From Erinaceus europaeus (taxonomy: Eukaryota > Chordata > Mammalia > Eulipotyphla > Erinaceidae): 64,000 nucleotides of DNA. The translations under genes and the position numbers were made by a program. Shown here in pieces: positions 43,798 to 54,840 of the stretch. Location: contig NC_080168.1 in assembly GCF_950295315.1 (NCBI RefSeq), positions 71,476,008 to 71,540,007 of the forward strand. Direction: 5' to 3'. How positions within the stretch are numbered: position 1 is the stretch's first letter; every line of letters starts with the position of its first letter. The notes under the pieces were generated by a model. It was not told the DNA's origin. It did not search any database and saw only the letters and a program-made list of their open reading frames with translations.

Positions 43798-43970
43798 AGA
43801 GGCCAAGGGAAATAGTTCGCTTGGGAGAGTGCACATGCTGCCGTGTGCCAGGCCCTGCGTTGGAGCCCCAGCACCACATGGGTGCACCATGGCTGGCACC
43901 AAGGGAAGCTCCATGGATAGTGCAGTAGTGCTGTGGTGTCTCTCCCTCTTTCTCCTTTTGTCTTTCTGTG
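43798..43970 (+). mobile_element. SINE type F
   Basis: GGGAGAGTGCACATGCTGCC, GAGCCCCAGCACCACATGGG, GATAGTGCAGTAGTGCTGTG. Confidence 0.92.
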
Positions 43971-44058
43971 TTTTTTTTTTTTCCCTCCCCCTTTCCTTAT
44001 GCTGGTCCTTGTGCGTTGTGCCACCTGCATTTACCTGCTGCGCTACTGCCTGACTCCC
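43971..44058 (-). mobile_element. SINE type A head fragment
   Basis: TTATGCTGGTCCTTGTGCG to GCTACTGCCTGACTCCC behind a poly-T. Confidence 0.85.
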
Positions 44059-44180
44059 CATCTCCTCCTTTCCACTTTCACCCCTCAGCATATAAATGAA
44101 AAGGTTTGGGACTACTTGGTGGATCTGAGGCCACAGTGTGTCCCAAGAAGGCACCATGAAGGACCAGGATGGGGTGGGAT
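44059..44180. other. Intron 3 sequence with an acceptor-like site
   Basis: A pyrimidine tract ending CACCCCTCAG at 44088 precedes an open stretch; see rejected items. Confidence 0.35.
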
Positions 44181-44182
44181 TT

Positions 44183-44279
<97 letters not shown>

Positions 44280-44280
44280 T
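44180..44280. repeat. (CTTT)n and (CT)n microsatellite
   Basis: About 12 TTTC units, 16 CT units, then TTTC again. Confidence 0.95.
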
Positions 44281-44625
44281 TAATTTTTAAAAAATTACTG
44301 CCATTTGGAAACGTTTGCCTCATGTAGGTCCAGCCTTAATGTTTATCTGACATCCTAGTGATAGCAGACCCTGCACAAAGTGGATATCAGAGTTAATACT
44401 GTGAGGAGATAAAAGTGAATAGTTTTACCAAAGATAATGAAATACCACATAATGTCTGTATTTTACCATTGGTTTGAGTGCATCCTTAGAAAACTGAATG
44501 TAATAAAAAAACAAGGACTTTTTTTTTCTTGGAAATTGTATGCTCTCTAGCAACTTTGTGTGAATTTTTTTTATACAAACACTGTTTTATGAGTTATATA
44601 AAATGTTGTAAAAGTAGAAAAAAAT
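44281..44625. other. Intron 3 sequence without recognised repeats
   Basis: A/T-rich with several T and A runs. Confidence 0.45.
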
Positions 44626-44826
44626 TATCTTTATTTGTTTATTGCATAGAGACAGCCAGAAATTGAGATGAAAGGGGATATAGAGAGGGAGAGAGACAGA
44701 GAGACACCTCCAGCCCAGATTCACCACTTGTGAAGCTTTTCCCCGTAGGTGGGGATCGGAGGTTCGAACCTGGGTCCTTGAGCACTGTAACATGTGCGTG
44801 CAACCAGGTGTGCCACCACTTGGCCC
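44626..44826 (-). mobile_element. SINE type B
   Basis: TTATTGCATAGAGACAGCCAG, CACCACTTGTGAAGCTTTTC, GTGCCACCACTTGGCCC. Confidence 0.93.
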
Positions 44827-44879
44827 TTGGGGTGGGCTTTTCAACCCAATCTTCATCCAAGAGGCTACTGGTGACCCAT

Positions 44880-44920
44880 CTGGTGAGTGACTCAGCCAGG
44901 TGCGCCACCACCTGGCCCCA
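44880..44920 (-). mobile_element. SINE type B head scrap
   Basis: CAGGTGCGCCACCACCTGGCCCC is the first 25 bases of a type B head, reversed. Confidence 0.7.
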
Positions 44921-45005
44921 GTGACTCTTAATTCCCAGGTCATGTAATCTGTGCCCTTTCCTTCTAGAGTGCCTTAACACCAGCTGTCCTTTTAAAAAGT
45001 GTTAA

Positions 45006-45056
45006 TCTCTCTCTCTCTCTCTATATATATATATCTATATATCTATATCTATCTTA
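45006..45056. repeat. (CT)n(TA)n tract
   Basis: CTCTCTCT then TATATATATC and TATCTATATC units. Confidence 0.9.
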
Positions 45057-45069
45057 CCTGTCTATGTAT

Positions 45070-45299
45070 CTCTTTTTAAATTTTTTTTATTTATTTAAAA
45101 AAGGAGACATTAACAAAACTGTAGGATAAGAGAGGTACAACTCCACACAGTCCCCACCACCAGATCTCCATATTCCACCCCCTCCCCTGATAACTTTCTT
45201 ATTCTTTATTCCTCTGGGAGTATGGACCCATGGTCACTGTGGGATGCAGAAGGTGGAAGGTCTGGCTTCTGTAATTGCTTCCCTGCTGAACATGGGCAC
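45070..45299 (-). mobile_element. L1 long-3'UTR 3' tip
   Basis: AAAAGGAGACATTAACAAAAC to CTTCCCTGCTGAACATGGGC, then interrupted. Confidence 0.88.
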
Positions 45300-45437
45300 A
45301 GACAGACAGACAGACAGACAGACAGGGAGACATGCCTACAACACTTGTGAAGCTCTCCTTCCCACTGTAGGTGGGGACTGGATACTTGAGCACTGTCATG
45401 TGTGTGCTCAACCAGATAGGCCCACCACCTGGCCCTC
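45300..45437 (-). mobile_element. SINE type B with GACA repeat
   Basis: Seven GACA units at 45300-45326, then ACACTTGTGAAGCTCTCC and CCACCACCTGGCCC. Confidence 0.85.
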
Positions 45438-45865
45438 CCACCACTGATCACTTTTTATTAAGGAATCTTCTTATTGAGCTACAAGATTTAACACTCTTAG
45501 AACTTTAAAAAGAGAGTCTGGTTTTCCAGTTGTGTGTAGACTAAGAGTAATTTTAATTTATGTTGACTACATAACAAAATACCTTCTTAATTTTGACATA
45601 ATACAACACAGTTCTTTTGGAAGTAAACAGTGACTGTGTTTCATTAAAAAAATGTTAATGAGGAACACTAGCCATGTGTGACTATTAGAATGGGGCAAAC
45701 CAGCCTAATGTGATGCCCCCTATCTGTTTACATTTCTCCATGTGAGCCTCCAATTTTCTTTCATTGGTTGTTTCTATAGTTATGGTGGTTATACGTCTTT
45801 ATGATTATTACAGTTTCGCATCCTGCTTGTGTTAATCCATGCCATACATATCTAGAGTTATATAT
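45438..45865. other. Intron 3 sequence without recognised repeats
   Basis: A/T-rich. Confidence 0.45.
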
Positions 45866-46139
45866 TTATTTATTTTATTGCCACTGGCTCGGTGCCAGCA
45901 CTACAAATCCACCGCTCCTGGCTGCCATTTATTCCATTTTTTTTTTTTTTGCCTTTCTAATTATTACTACTTAGGACAGAGGACAGGGAGATAGAGAGAA
46001 AGAGAGAAAGATAGGCACCTGCAAATTTGCTTCATCATTCATGAAGTGGACCCCCTGCCCGTGGAGAGCCAGGGCTCGAACCTGAATCTTTGCTCTTGGT
46101 AATATGTGCACTTAACTCGGTGTGCCACTGTCCAGCCCC
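45866..46139 (-). mobile_element. SINE type A, long form, diverged
   Basis: ATTGCCACTGGCTCGGTGCC, CCACCGCTCCTGGCTGCC, CAGGGCTCGAACCTG. Confidence 0.88.
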
Positions 46140-46190
46140 GGTGTACTAGAGTCTTCAGTTTTTCCTGTGATGTTTAAAAATCTCTTGTGT

Positions 46191-46287
46191 GGGGCAGGGG
46201 TAGATAGTGTAATGGTTATGCAAAAAGACTCTCAAGCCTGAGGCTTTGAGGTCTCGGGTTTAATTCCCCGCACCACCATAAACCAGA
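46191..46287 (+). mobile_element. SINE type D
   Basis: GGGCAGGGGTAGATAGTGTAATGG; AAATCTCTTGTGT (46178-46190) and GAATCTCATGTGT (46288-46300). Confidence 0.88.
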
Positions 46288-46412
46288 GAATCTCATGTGT
46301 AGTTCAGTGAGTAGAACACAGGGTTTATTTCTGTGACTTGCTCCCATTAACATAGTTTTCCAGCTACTACTACTTATTTTTGTATGTTTTCATCTTTTAA
46401 ATTTCATATCAG

Positions 46413-46628
46413 GGGGCTGGGTGGTAGCAAAACTGGTTGAGTGCACGTTACAATGTGCAAGGACCCAGGTTCAAGCCCCTGGTCCCCACCTGCATGGGGA
46501 AAGCTTCATGAGTGGTGAAGCAGTGTTGCAGGTATCTCTCTGTCTCCCTCTGTCACCCCCTTCCTTCTCGATTTCTGGCTATCTCTATCCAGTAAATAAA
46601 TAAAGATGATAAAAATAATTAAAAAAAT
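46413..46628 (+). mobile_element. SINE type B
   Basis: Full length; AAATTTCATATCAG (46399-46412) and AAATTCCATATCAG (46629-46642). Confidence 0.95.
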
Positions 46629-46642
46629 AAATTCCATATCAG

Positions 46643-47413
46643 AATGAAAAGTGGTTTGTACATTCTGTGACAACATTGTAAGATTCATCCAAATGTTTAT
46701 CAGAGTGGTAAATTATTATTTTTGATTAATTACAATATTAGTTGTTGTCTTTTCATATGTGTTTGTACTGCTGCCTTATATTTCCCCTTGAAGGATTCCT
46801 TTATTTCTTATAAGGCAATGAAGTCCCTCACTTTTGTTTATTTGGCAAAGTCTTTATTTCTCTGTCATTCTGAACTTTAGTTCCGCCAGACAGAATATTC
46901 TTTGTTGGCAGTTTTTTTTTTCCCCTCTCAGTAGTATAAATATATCAGCGCTCTGCTTTTGGGCCTATATTTCTTTTTCTTTGGAAAAATATGAAATATG
47001 CTGATAATCCTTTAGTAGCTTCTTATATATGATGAGCAATTTTTTCTCTTGCTGCTTTTAGGATTTTTTTTTTAATTCTTGAATTTTCCTCCCTTAGATT
47101 TGTGGAGGTTTTCAACTATTATTTTTTTTCCACATAATCTTTTTTGCTTTATTTTCTTACCATTGGTTTTCTGGGACTTCTATAAACGTGTATTGGTCTA
47201 CTTGACGGTCTCCCATAATTCCTTTATTCTTTCTTTACTTTTCTTTGTTCTTTTATCATTTACTTTCATTTGGTAATTTCAGATGACTTGTCTTCAGGCT
47301 TGCTGATTCTTTTTTGTTGATGATAACCTCGGTTGAGTCTGTCAATTCAGTTGTTTTGGGGTTCTTTAGCTCCAGAAGTTGTTTCTATCTCTCTGTTGAA
47401 ACTTATCACCTAT
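46643..47413 (-). mobile_element. Old L1 5'-proximal region, part 1
   Basis: GTCTTTATTTCTCTGTCATTC, CAGAATATTCTTTGTTGGCAG and TTTTCTCTTGCTGCTTTTAGG are the reverse of a sequence common in old mammalian L1 5' regions and overlap the complement of 4090-4200. Confidence 0.65.
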
Positions 47414-47561
47414 TTTATTTTAAATATTTTATTTATGTGAAATGATAGGAGAGAGAGAAAGAAACCAGAGATCTCTCTGATACATGTGCTGCCAGGGATT
47501 AAACTCAGGGCCTCATGCTTGAGAGTCCAATGCTTTATCCACTGCACCACCTCCCAGACCA
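47414..47561 (-). mobile_element. SINE type C in old L1
   Basis: GATACATGTGCTGCCAGGG to CACTGCACCACCTCCCAGACC. Confidence 0.93.
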
Positions 47562-47897
47562 CAAAACTTCTCATTTTATACATGCACTGCTTTTCTGAAA
47601 TTTGCTTTTTAATCTGTGTTTTCTTGTAGCACACTGAACTTCTTGCAATGATTATTCTTGAATTCTTTGTGGAGAAATTTGTGTTCCTTTGATTTACCTG
47701 AAAAATACCTGCTATTTTTTTTCAGGTGTATTGTTATTTTCTATTGTGATTTGGACTTTTGGACAAAACAGCCACTTCTCTCAGTCTCTATGAGCTGACT
47801 TTGTGCAAGGACAACTTTCCCTAGCCAACCTGACTGGAGATCTGGAGGCCTTCTCTGGGGATGTGTCTTTTCTAGGCTTGGTCATGTAGCATCCCAA
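47562..47897 (-). mobile_element. Old L1 5'-proximal region, part 2
   Basis: T-rich continuation of 46643; weaker resemblance. Confidence 0.5.
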
Positions 47898-48050
47898 TTT
47901 TATTTCAGATAGAGACAGAGAAAGGGAGAGATACCGTAATTCCAGAACTTCCCCCAGTCCAACAACACTACCATGTGGCGCTAGGGCTTGGATTTGGATT
48001 GCACACATGGCGAGGCACATGTCCTACCTGATGAGTTACGTACTGATTCT
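47898..48050 (-). mobile_element. SINE type F
   Basis: GGGAGAGATACCGTAATTCC, CTACCATGTGGCGCTAGGGC. Confidence 0.85.
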
Positions 48051-48403
48051 GAACTCACTTTTATTTATGGTTGTCTCAGGTATGCCTGCTCCTCATCAGT
48101 GCTCTGGGTCAGGTAAGACAGAAGCTAGTCCCTGAAAAACTGGACTGTTGGTTGTGCATTCCCCCTTCTCTTTCCTTTCCAAGGGATGGTTTATCTGTGT
48201 CCTCCTGATTGTGTGCAGTTCTGTTTGGGGGAAGAACTGTCACAGATGCTTCTTCTTGATTTTGTGCTTGCTTGGGCTACCGTGACCTCTTGACCAATTT
48301 CTGTGTTCTAGGAAAGGCTTTTTGGGTCACTTATTTTTGTTCTCATCTCTGTGGGCAAATGAGGACTGGGACATCTTTCTGATGCCACCCTGTAAGGATT
48401 TTT
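48051..48403 (-). mobile_element. Probable old L1 5' region, part 3
   Basis: Placed by position and text such as GACATCTTTCTGATGCCACCC; could be unique sequence. Confidence 0.4.
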
Positions 48404-48691
48404 TTTTTTTAATTTTTAAATTTTATTAATTTATTCCCTTTTGTTGCCCTTGTTGTTTTATTGTTGTAGTTATTATTGATGTCATTGTTGTTGGATAGGA
48501 CAGAGAGAAATGGAGAGAGGAGGGGAAGACAGAGAGGGGGAGAGAAAGACAGACACCTGCAGACCTGCTTCACCGCCTGTGAAGTGACCTGCCTGCAGGT
48601 GGGGAGCCGGGGGCTCGAACCGGGATCCTGATGCCGGTCCTTGAGCTTAGCGCCACCTGCGCATAACCCACTGTGCTACAGCCCGACTCCC
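48404..48691 (-). mobile_element. SINE type A
   Basis: Complete, near consensus; perfect 15-base duplication CCTGTAAGGATTTTT at 48389-48403 and 48692-48706. Confidence 0.96.
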
Positions 48692-48880
48692 CCTGTAAGG
48701 ATTTTTATAACAAAAGAACTAGATCTGGATAGTAAAGGGCCTCTCTTTCTAGGGCTCTAAGTGAATCCATTGTTTGTGCCACTCTTCCGTGTTCTTGCTT
48801 TCTCTGCACATGCACTTGGGCTGGTAGATTCCACTGATCTCAATCAGATGTCAAGTGGAAAAAATCAGAAGCAATTTTTT

Positions 48881-49172
48881 TAAAGCAATTTTAAAATTTG
48901 TGATTAGCAGTGGTCTACAGGTTTCTAAGATCACAAGGTGCAGTTCCACACAGCCCTCACCACTGCAGCCCTTCTGTGCCCCCACCCTCCCAACCATAAC
49001 CACCAGAGTTCTCAAAGTCTTAGGGATAGTTTGTTGACTTGATTTTTTTTTCTGCAGGTTCATGTGTATCATTTTTCTAGCTTCTACATCTGATGAAACC
49101 ATTGGGTAGTTGTCTTTCACCTCTTGTTTTGCTAAGTATAACCACCCCAGATCCATCCGTAATGGTCTTGTT
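48881..49172 (-). mobile_element. L1 with short 3' UTR
   Basis: GTGATTAGCAGTGGTCTACAGG, CCACCAGAGTTCTCAAAGTC, AACCATTGGGTAGTTGTC. Confidence 0.82.
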
Positions 49173-49397
49173 TTTTTTTCTCCCCCCCCCCCAAGGTGGT
49201 CCCAGGGAATAGATCCAGGACTTGGTGCCTAAGTGATACCACTGAGTGACTTCCCAGTTCTTAGAGACAGAGTGAAAGGAGACACCAAAGCATTGATCCA
49301 CCATCCATGGGTCATTCCTGGTGGTGTCTGTGGTGCTCTCATGTGGTACTGGAGTGGGAAGGCCTGCACTCTCCAGCGGAGCTGCCTCTCTAGTCCC
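49173..49397 (-). mobile_element. SINE type F with 3' module
   Basis: CAAAGCATTGATCCACCATCC, CTCATGTGGTACTGGAGTGG. Confidence 0.8.
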
Positions 49398-49537
49398 AAA
49401 AACCTGTTTATGTCATGAGAGAGATAGAGTGAGACAGATTAACCATAGCCCCACTTTATCTGGCACTGAAGTGCTGGGGCTCAAACCCAGGGCCTTACAC
49501 ATGGAAGTTCCCCACTTTCCCCATGGGGACTCCCTGT
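49398..49537 (-). mobile_element. SINE remnant
   Basis: GCTGGGGCTCAAACCCAGGG and a preceding AGAGAGATAGAGTGAGAC tract. Confidence 0.6.
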
Positions 49538-49766
49538 CTGATGGAAAGCAATGATCACATCGTCACTTTTAGTACATGGCTGCTCCAGCCCAGCCCTAGC
49601 TTCCGTGTTATGGTTGGTATCTCTCTCTTTCCTTCTCTATCTAAAATAAAAAATTAAAGCATAGTAAGCCTATTACAGATAGAATGTGGTTGATTACCCC
49701 TGTGTATCATGACTCCGTATCTTTAGTTACCCTTTTAAGGGAAACTCCATTAAAAATGGAATTACT

Positions 49767-50013
49767 GAGGGTCTAAGAGGTGGCTTACTACTAGTGTGCA
49801 CTGATTCCCATGTGGGTAGACTTGGATTTAAGACTCAGTTGCCCCATGGGAGCACCTGCAGGGGCTAAGCTTCCTGAGCAGTGCCAGGCCGTGGTATCTG
49901 TCCTTGTTCTGTCTCCTTCTCTACTAACTCCCTAAAAAGAATAAAATGGCCACTGGGAGTTGTGGAGTCATGCAGGCACAGGGCGACAATGATAACTCTG
50001 GTGACAAAAAAAG
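49767..50013 (+). mobile_element. SINE type B with long 3' module, diverged
   Basis: GTGCACTGATTCCCATGTGGG, GGCCACTGGGAGTTGTGG, ATAACTCTGGTGAC. Confidence 0.82.
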
Positions 50014-50033
50014 AAAGAAGAGTAAAACCTTTG

Positions 50034-50176
50034 TGGTCCGGGAGGCGGTGCAGTGGATAAAGCATTAGACTTTCAAGCGTAAGGTCCTGAGTTCAACCCC
50101 CAGCAGCACATGCACGAGAGTGATGTCTGGTTCTTTTTCTCTCTCCTCCTTTCTCATTGATAAAGAATATATATAA
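50034..50176 (+). mobile_element. SINE type C
   Basis: TGGTCCGGGAGGCGGTGCAG; AGAGTAAAACCTTT at 50019 and 50177. Confidence 0.94.
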
Positions 50177-50235
50177 GAGTAAAACCTTTTGAAAACACAT
50201 TGCTAAGTGGCTCTGTATATTACTTGTCAACTTCT

Positions 50236-50548
50236 ACTTTTTTTTTTTCCTAAAGGATTATGCTGGTGCTTGGTGCCTGCATCACAAATCCAATGCTCCT
50301 GGTGGCCATCCCCCCCCCCTGTTGCTGTTGTTATTGTTGTTGTTGTTGTTGTTGCTATTGTTGTTGGATAGGACAAAGAGAAATTGAGAAAGGAGGGGAA
50401 GAAAGATAGACAACTGCAGATCTGATTCACTGATTGTGAAGTGACCTCCCTGCAGGTGGGAAGCCAGGAGCTCAACTGGGATTCTTGTGCCATTCCTAGC
50501 GCTTCACACTATGTGCGCTTAACCTGGTGAGCTACCACCTGCCCCCCT
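50236..50548 (-). mobile_element. SINE type A, long form
   Basis: Expanded (GTT)n inside; ACTTGTCAACTTCT (50222-50235) and ACTTGTCAGCTTCT (50549-50562). Confidence 0.94.
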
Positions 50549-50689
50549 ACTTGTCAGCTTCTTAATATCATCCTATTAAGAGAGAGGCTTAGGTACCTAG
50601 ATTTGCCCACTTGGAGACAGAAACTTAATTGTCACTCATGCTTTAGAAGTCTGATCAATGCCTGAATTAATTACTACACTTTAGATGTT

Positions 50690-51030
50690 TTCTGTTTTTA
50701 ATTTTATTAGTGATTTAATATTAATTTACAAAATTATGAGATAACAGGAGTATAATTCCACACCATTACCACCACCAGAGTTCTGTGTCCCCATCCCCTC
50801 CACTGGAAACTGCAGTAGTTCTCCCAAGATCACAGATATGGGTTGACTATTATTTCTATAACTACCTGTAATATGTGCCTGTTATTTTCTATGGTCCTGC
50901 TTTCTCTTCCTTTCTAGGTCACACCATACCTATTACTACTTCTGACTATATTTCCTTTTTCCCTCTTCTCTCTCTGGGTCTTGATGGAATTGGAGATCAG
51001 AGCCCTCTGGTAATCTTCCCCTAACATTTC
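50690..51030 (-). mobile_element. L1 3' end, third 3'UTR variant
   Basis: TTTTATTAGTGATTTAATATTA and CCACCACCAGAGTTCTGTGTC start like the others, then text such as GGGTTGACTATTATTTC matches only the 659-1085 copy (GGTTGGTTATATAT). Confidence 0.7.
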
Positions 51031-51135
51031 TCCCCACCCCCCACCCCATGCATCCTCTTTTTACTTTTGCTAGTGGGTAGTTTTTCAAGGCCTTGAGATT
51101 GCAGGTGCAGTGCAGAGTGGAACACCTGTCCTACT

Positions 51136-51417
51136 TTTTTTTTTAAAGATTTAAAAAAATATTTATTTATTCCCTTTTGTTGCCCTTGTTTTTTTTTATT
51201 GTTGTTGTTATTGATGTCATTGTTATTGGATAGGACAGAGAGAAATAGAGAGAGGAGGGGAATTCAGAGAGGGGGAGAGAAAGATAGACACCTTCTTCAC
51301 TGCTTGTGAAGCAACCTCCCTGCAGGTGGGGAGCCGGGGGCTTGAACTGGGATCCTTATGCCGGTCCTTGCGCTTTGTGCCACCTGCGTTTAACCTGCTG
51401 CACTACTGCCCGACTCC
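51136..51417 (-). mobile_element. SINE type A
   Basis: Complete; CTGTCCTAC near 51127 and 51418 marks the duplication. Confidence 0.94.
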
Positions 51418-51444
51418 CTGTCCTACCTTTTAAAGAAGCTAATA

Positions 51445-51644
51445 GGGGCTGGTGAAGCAGCTCACTTGGATAGTGCATTGCTTTGCCATGTGCATGACCC
51501 AGGTTCAAGCCTGGCCCCCTACCTCATTGAAGGAAGCTTCAGTGCTATGGTCTGTCCATCTGTCTGCCTGTCTGTCTCTCTTCTTTCCTCTCTCCCTTCC
51601 CCTTTCTCTCCCTCCCTGCCTCTCTCTAACGACAAAAAATAAAA
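51445..51644 (+). mobile_element. SINE type E
   Basis: GGGGCTGGTGAAGCAGCTCAC; AAAGAAGCTAATA and AAAGAAGCTCATTA flank it. Confidence 0.92.
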
Positions 51645-52034
51645 TAAAGAAGCTCATTATAAAGGGCACAAGGGACTGGAATGGGAATGAAAATAAGGAG
51701 CCCCTCCCTGGGACGAGTCCTGAGGACCCCAGGTGGAGGGAGGGCTGAGGCTGTGGGCCTTGTTTGTTTGCTCTTCTGAGCGACCTCGGGTTCCTGGCAC
51801 AGGGCTCTGCTCTGCTGGGAGCTGCTGGTTCTGCTGACTTGCATTTGAAAGTCAATCTTCAGTGGAGCAGTGGGTGCCCAGGAAGCATCCAAAGGCTCTT
51901 TCACACTGGGGCCAGAATGGGGACAGCAGGGACCCACAGACTCTCTTGGGGTTATCACTGGATTTTCCCTCTGTCACACAGGCCTGTCCTGCGGGCCCTT
52001 CATGTTTCCTTGCTCTGCTTAGAAGCTGGATAAT
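51645..52034. other. Intron 3, GC-richer single-copy-looking sequence
   Basis: No repeat match. Short open frames on both strands have no acceptor/donor pair in phase with CRYL1 exon 3. Confidence 0.5.
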
Positions 52035-52371
52035 GAGGGTCAGGCAGTAGTGCAGCGGGTTAAGCGTACATGGCACAAAGCACAAGGACCAGCATAAGGA
52101 TCCTGGTTTGAGCCCCTGGCTCCCCACCTGCAGAGGAGTCGCTTTACAAGTGGTGAAGCAAGTCTGTAAGGTGTCTATCTTTCTCCCCCCCCTCTGTCTC
52201 CTCTCCTCTCTCTATTTCTCTCTGTCCTATCTAACAACAACAATAATAACCACAACAATGATAAAACAATAAAAGCAACAAAAGGGAAAAAATAGCCTCC
52301 AAGAGCAGTGGATTCGTGATGCAGGCACAGAGCCCCAGCAATAACCCTGGAGGCAAAAAAAAAAAAAAAAA
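52035..52371 (+). mobile_element. SINE type A, long form
   Basis: Complete with 17-A tail; AGAAGCTGGATAA (52021) and AGAAGTTGGACAA (52372). Confidence 0.95.
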
Positions 52372-53344
52372 GAAGTTGGACAAATTCAGATCTCAGAAGG
52401 AGGGAGGCGGGTGTAGGACTGTCTCCTGTCTCCTGTTCCCTGTCCAGAGGTTCTTGGCTGTTTCCTGTGACTTAACAGCATCAGAAACCCTTCAGAGAGG
52501 AAGAGGGGTGGGTCCATGGCTGATGGCAGAGGGCTCAGCTGGGGTCGACCAGAAGTTCCAAGCTGTTCACTCCCACCCCCCACTCCAAACAGGGAACTTG
52601 TGTCCTCTCTGGGAAACACACACTGAACCCCAAAGTCAGAGCCCCTTTCCCTTGACTGGGAGGAAGGAGTTTGGGGAAAGCTGAGGCAAAAGCTTAATCA
52701 GTGAGGGCTATCGCCTGTGCAGGACCTGGGTGTGGGTGGGTGGGGTGGTGGTGGTCCCCAGTTTCTGGGAGTAGGAGCACTTTATTCCTTCCCAGGCTTC
52801 CCTCTGGTCCACTCCCCTCAAGCTCTCTTTTGAAACCCTTGGTGTAGGGGGAGTGTTACTAACAACAGCCAGCAGTTCAAGGGTCATGCATGTCCTCACC
52901 TGTAGGTTGAGCTGGCTTCCAGCAAATCCTGGCTGTGTTTCCAGTGTAACTCATTCCTAGCTGTGGGCTAGGCTACCTCAGAGAGCACTGGGGGCGGTAG
53001 GGGGGGGGGGAGCAGGCAGGCACCAGGAGGTTGCAGCCAGCCAGAGCCAGTGTTGAACTTGCGCTGTGCCAAGTGAGAACTGCTCCACTGCAAGGCCTGA
53101 GCACTGCCAGGAGAGTCAGGCCTCCAGTGACACTGCCTGCTGTGCTGTGCAGGATGTGGGGGTGGTTTGGAGGCAGTTCAGAGCTGTGTACTTCAACTGC
53201 TATCTGACTGCAGACTCTTCTACTGCTTGTCTGCTTTCCCCTTTCCCCAGAAGTCAGAGATCCCCTTCCTTTGAGGTGAAGAGCTGGGAACTCATGCACC
53301 ATATGTTGATAGTGGGTGAGAGATAGAGTCAGAGAGGAGAGACA
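52372..53344. other. Intron 3, longest GC-rich repeat-free block
   Basis: Nearly 1 kb with no SINE or L1 text apart from G runs near 52990. A 267-codon minus frame crosses it but runs on into the SINE at 53345. Confidence 0.5.
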
Positions 53345-53557
53345 CATTAAGTGCAATATCACCATGCACAAGGACCTGGGTTCTGGCCCATGCTCCCTAC
53401 TTGCAGGAGTAATGCTTCGTGAGTGGTGAAGCAGGTCTGTAGTTGTCTGTTTTTCTCTTCTCCTCTGTCTCCATCCCCTCTCAATTTCTTTCCGTTCTGA
53501 CAAATAAAAAAGGAAAAAATGGCCACCAGGAGCAGTGGCAAAAAAAAAAAAAAAAAA
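53345..53557 (+). mobile_element. SINE type B with long 3' module
   Basis: ATATCACCATGCACAAGGACC, CGTGAGTGGTGAAGCAGGTC, CCACCAGGAGCAGTGG, A17. Confidence 0.9.
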
Positions 53558-53759
53558 GTTGGCCCAGAGCAGTAAAGCTCTGTGAGGACCACAGATACAA
53601 AACAAAACAAAATAAGACAAAACAAACAAACAAAAAAACCCATTATTTTTACATAGTATCTTGTTTATTTTCCCAGCTGTACATATGATGATTTCCTCCT
53701 TGCCCCCCAAATGTAAAGGAAAGAAGTTTTGAAGTTGTGTGTTTAAATGCAACCACTCT

Positions 53760-53915
53760 AGGGCAAGGGGAAACAACAGAGCTGTTTACATAGCCAACTC
53801 TCATACTTGCGGCTTCGAGGTCCCAGGTTCAATCCCCAGCAGCACCATAAGCCAGAACTGAACAGTGCTTTGGTTAAAATGAAATGAATAACCAAATACC
53901 TTAAAAATGATAAAT
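53760..53915 (+). mobile_element. SINE type D
   Basis: CGAGGTCCCAGGTTCAATCC, CAGCACCATAAGCCAGAAC, then an AAATGAAATG-type tail. Confidence 0.85.
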
Positions 53916-53945
53916 AAATGCTGTCATTCCACATACCCATCTTTT

Positions 53946-54840
53946 TTTTCTTTCTTTCTTTCTTTTTTTTTTTTTTTTTTTGTTAAGAAATTTTTTGTGG
54001 TTTTATTGTATCCTGAGGCATTGAAACATCTGAACAAATCAATATCTGGGTGGTGAGGCAGCTGCTTTCTCCTTCACTTTTTTGGGTTACTAGAGCAACT
54101 TGTCAGTAGATTAAAAAAAAAAAGACAACCTTTTGCATTACTTAAGTCTTTCCAAGGTATGCGCTGGTACAACACAAACTTCTCCTGTCAGATGCAACTA
54201 GTCTAGCATCCAAACATCATGCACAACACCTCAGTGGCAGCAGTGCACTGCACCCACTCCCACCATGGCTCTGCTTATTTGTGTATGATATTTGGAGCAT
54301 TTGGAGGAGTGTGAATATTATCAGGAACTGGAGGGAGGAGGAAACAGCATGAGTGCCTGCCTGATAAGCCAGCCGAAGTTGTGCAGGGCAAGCCTGAACG
54401 TATCATTGGTGCAAACCCAAGCATCGTTGATGTTCTTTAATAGGAACATCTGGTGGAACCCCATGATGGGATCTTCATCAGCCTTCAGCTAGCCGACAAC
54501 CATGCTGATTATGCAGCTATCTGGCGTGGGTTGGTGATCCTGCACAGTGATGCTGTGTTGGATTTTCTGGAACAGAAGGCTCGACAACTTTTCCGCAATG
54601 GCAGCTTTTCCCTGAATTGCTGTCCTTCCCATGTAAGGCATGATGCGTCAATATAAATTGCGCCTAGTTGGGTCCTGTCATTATCAAATAACTGGTAGTA
54701 ATGTTGAATGAAGCTGCATCCAATCTGCTCCCAAATTGGCTTGTCTCCCATTCTGGAGTGTCACCCAGCCTTGTTGAGACCCGAGGGGCAGGCTCTGTGG
54801 TGGTGACGGCGGCGGTGGCAACCCAGCGTGGTCTGCTGCG
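53946..54840 (-). pseudogene. NUTF2P: NUTF2 (nuclear transport factor 2) processed pseudogene
   Basis: This is a full-length retrocopy of the mRNA for NTF2, the small dimeric factor that carries RanGDP into the nucleus. On the minus strand the order is a GC-rich 5' UTR (54840-54752), a coding-like segment (54751-54369), a 3' UTR, an AATAAA signal (54007-54002) and a poly(A) tract (plus-strand poly-T ending about 53981). The translation starts [11 protein letters not shown] and matches NTF2 to about residue 46. A single-base deletion near 54611 then shifts the frame. In the other frame the match resumes to the C terminus LALHNFG. A Gln codon has become TAG at 54491-54489, and the terminal TGA reads TGG at 54371-54369. 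The 383-base span is one short of the 384 expected. No introns are present. A perfect 10-base duplication, CCCATCTTTT, flanks it (53936-53945, 54841-54850). It cannot encode NTF2. Confidence 0.93.

Noticed and set aside
44089..44180. Exon-like segment after CACCCCTCAG, reading HINEKVWDYLVDLRPQCV
   Set aside because: It does not match CRYL1 and has no donor before the CTTT microsatellite; the acceptor is likely chance. RNA-seq reads would be needed to reopen it.
52973..53776. A 267-codon minus-strand open frame, the longest in the window
   Set aside because: It runs through a SINE (53345-53557), its oligo-A and unrelated flanks; no family resemblance or splice structure.
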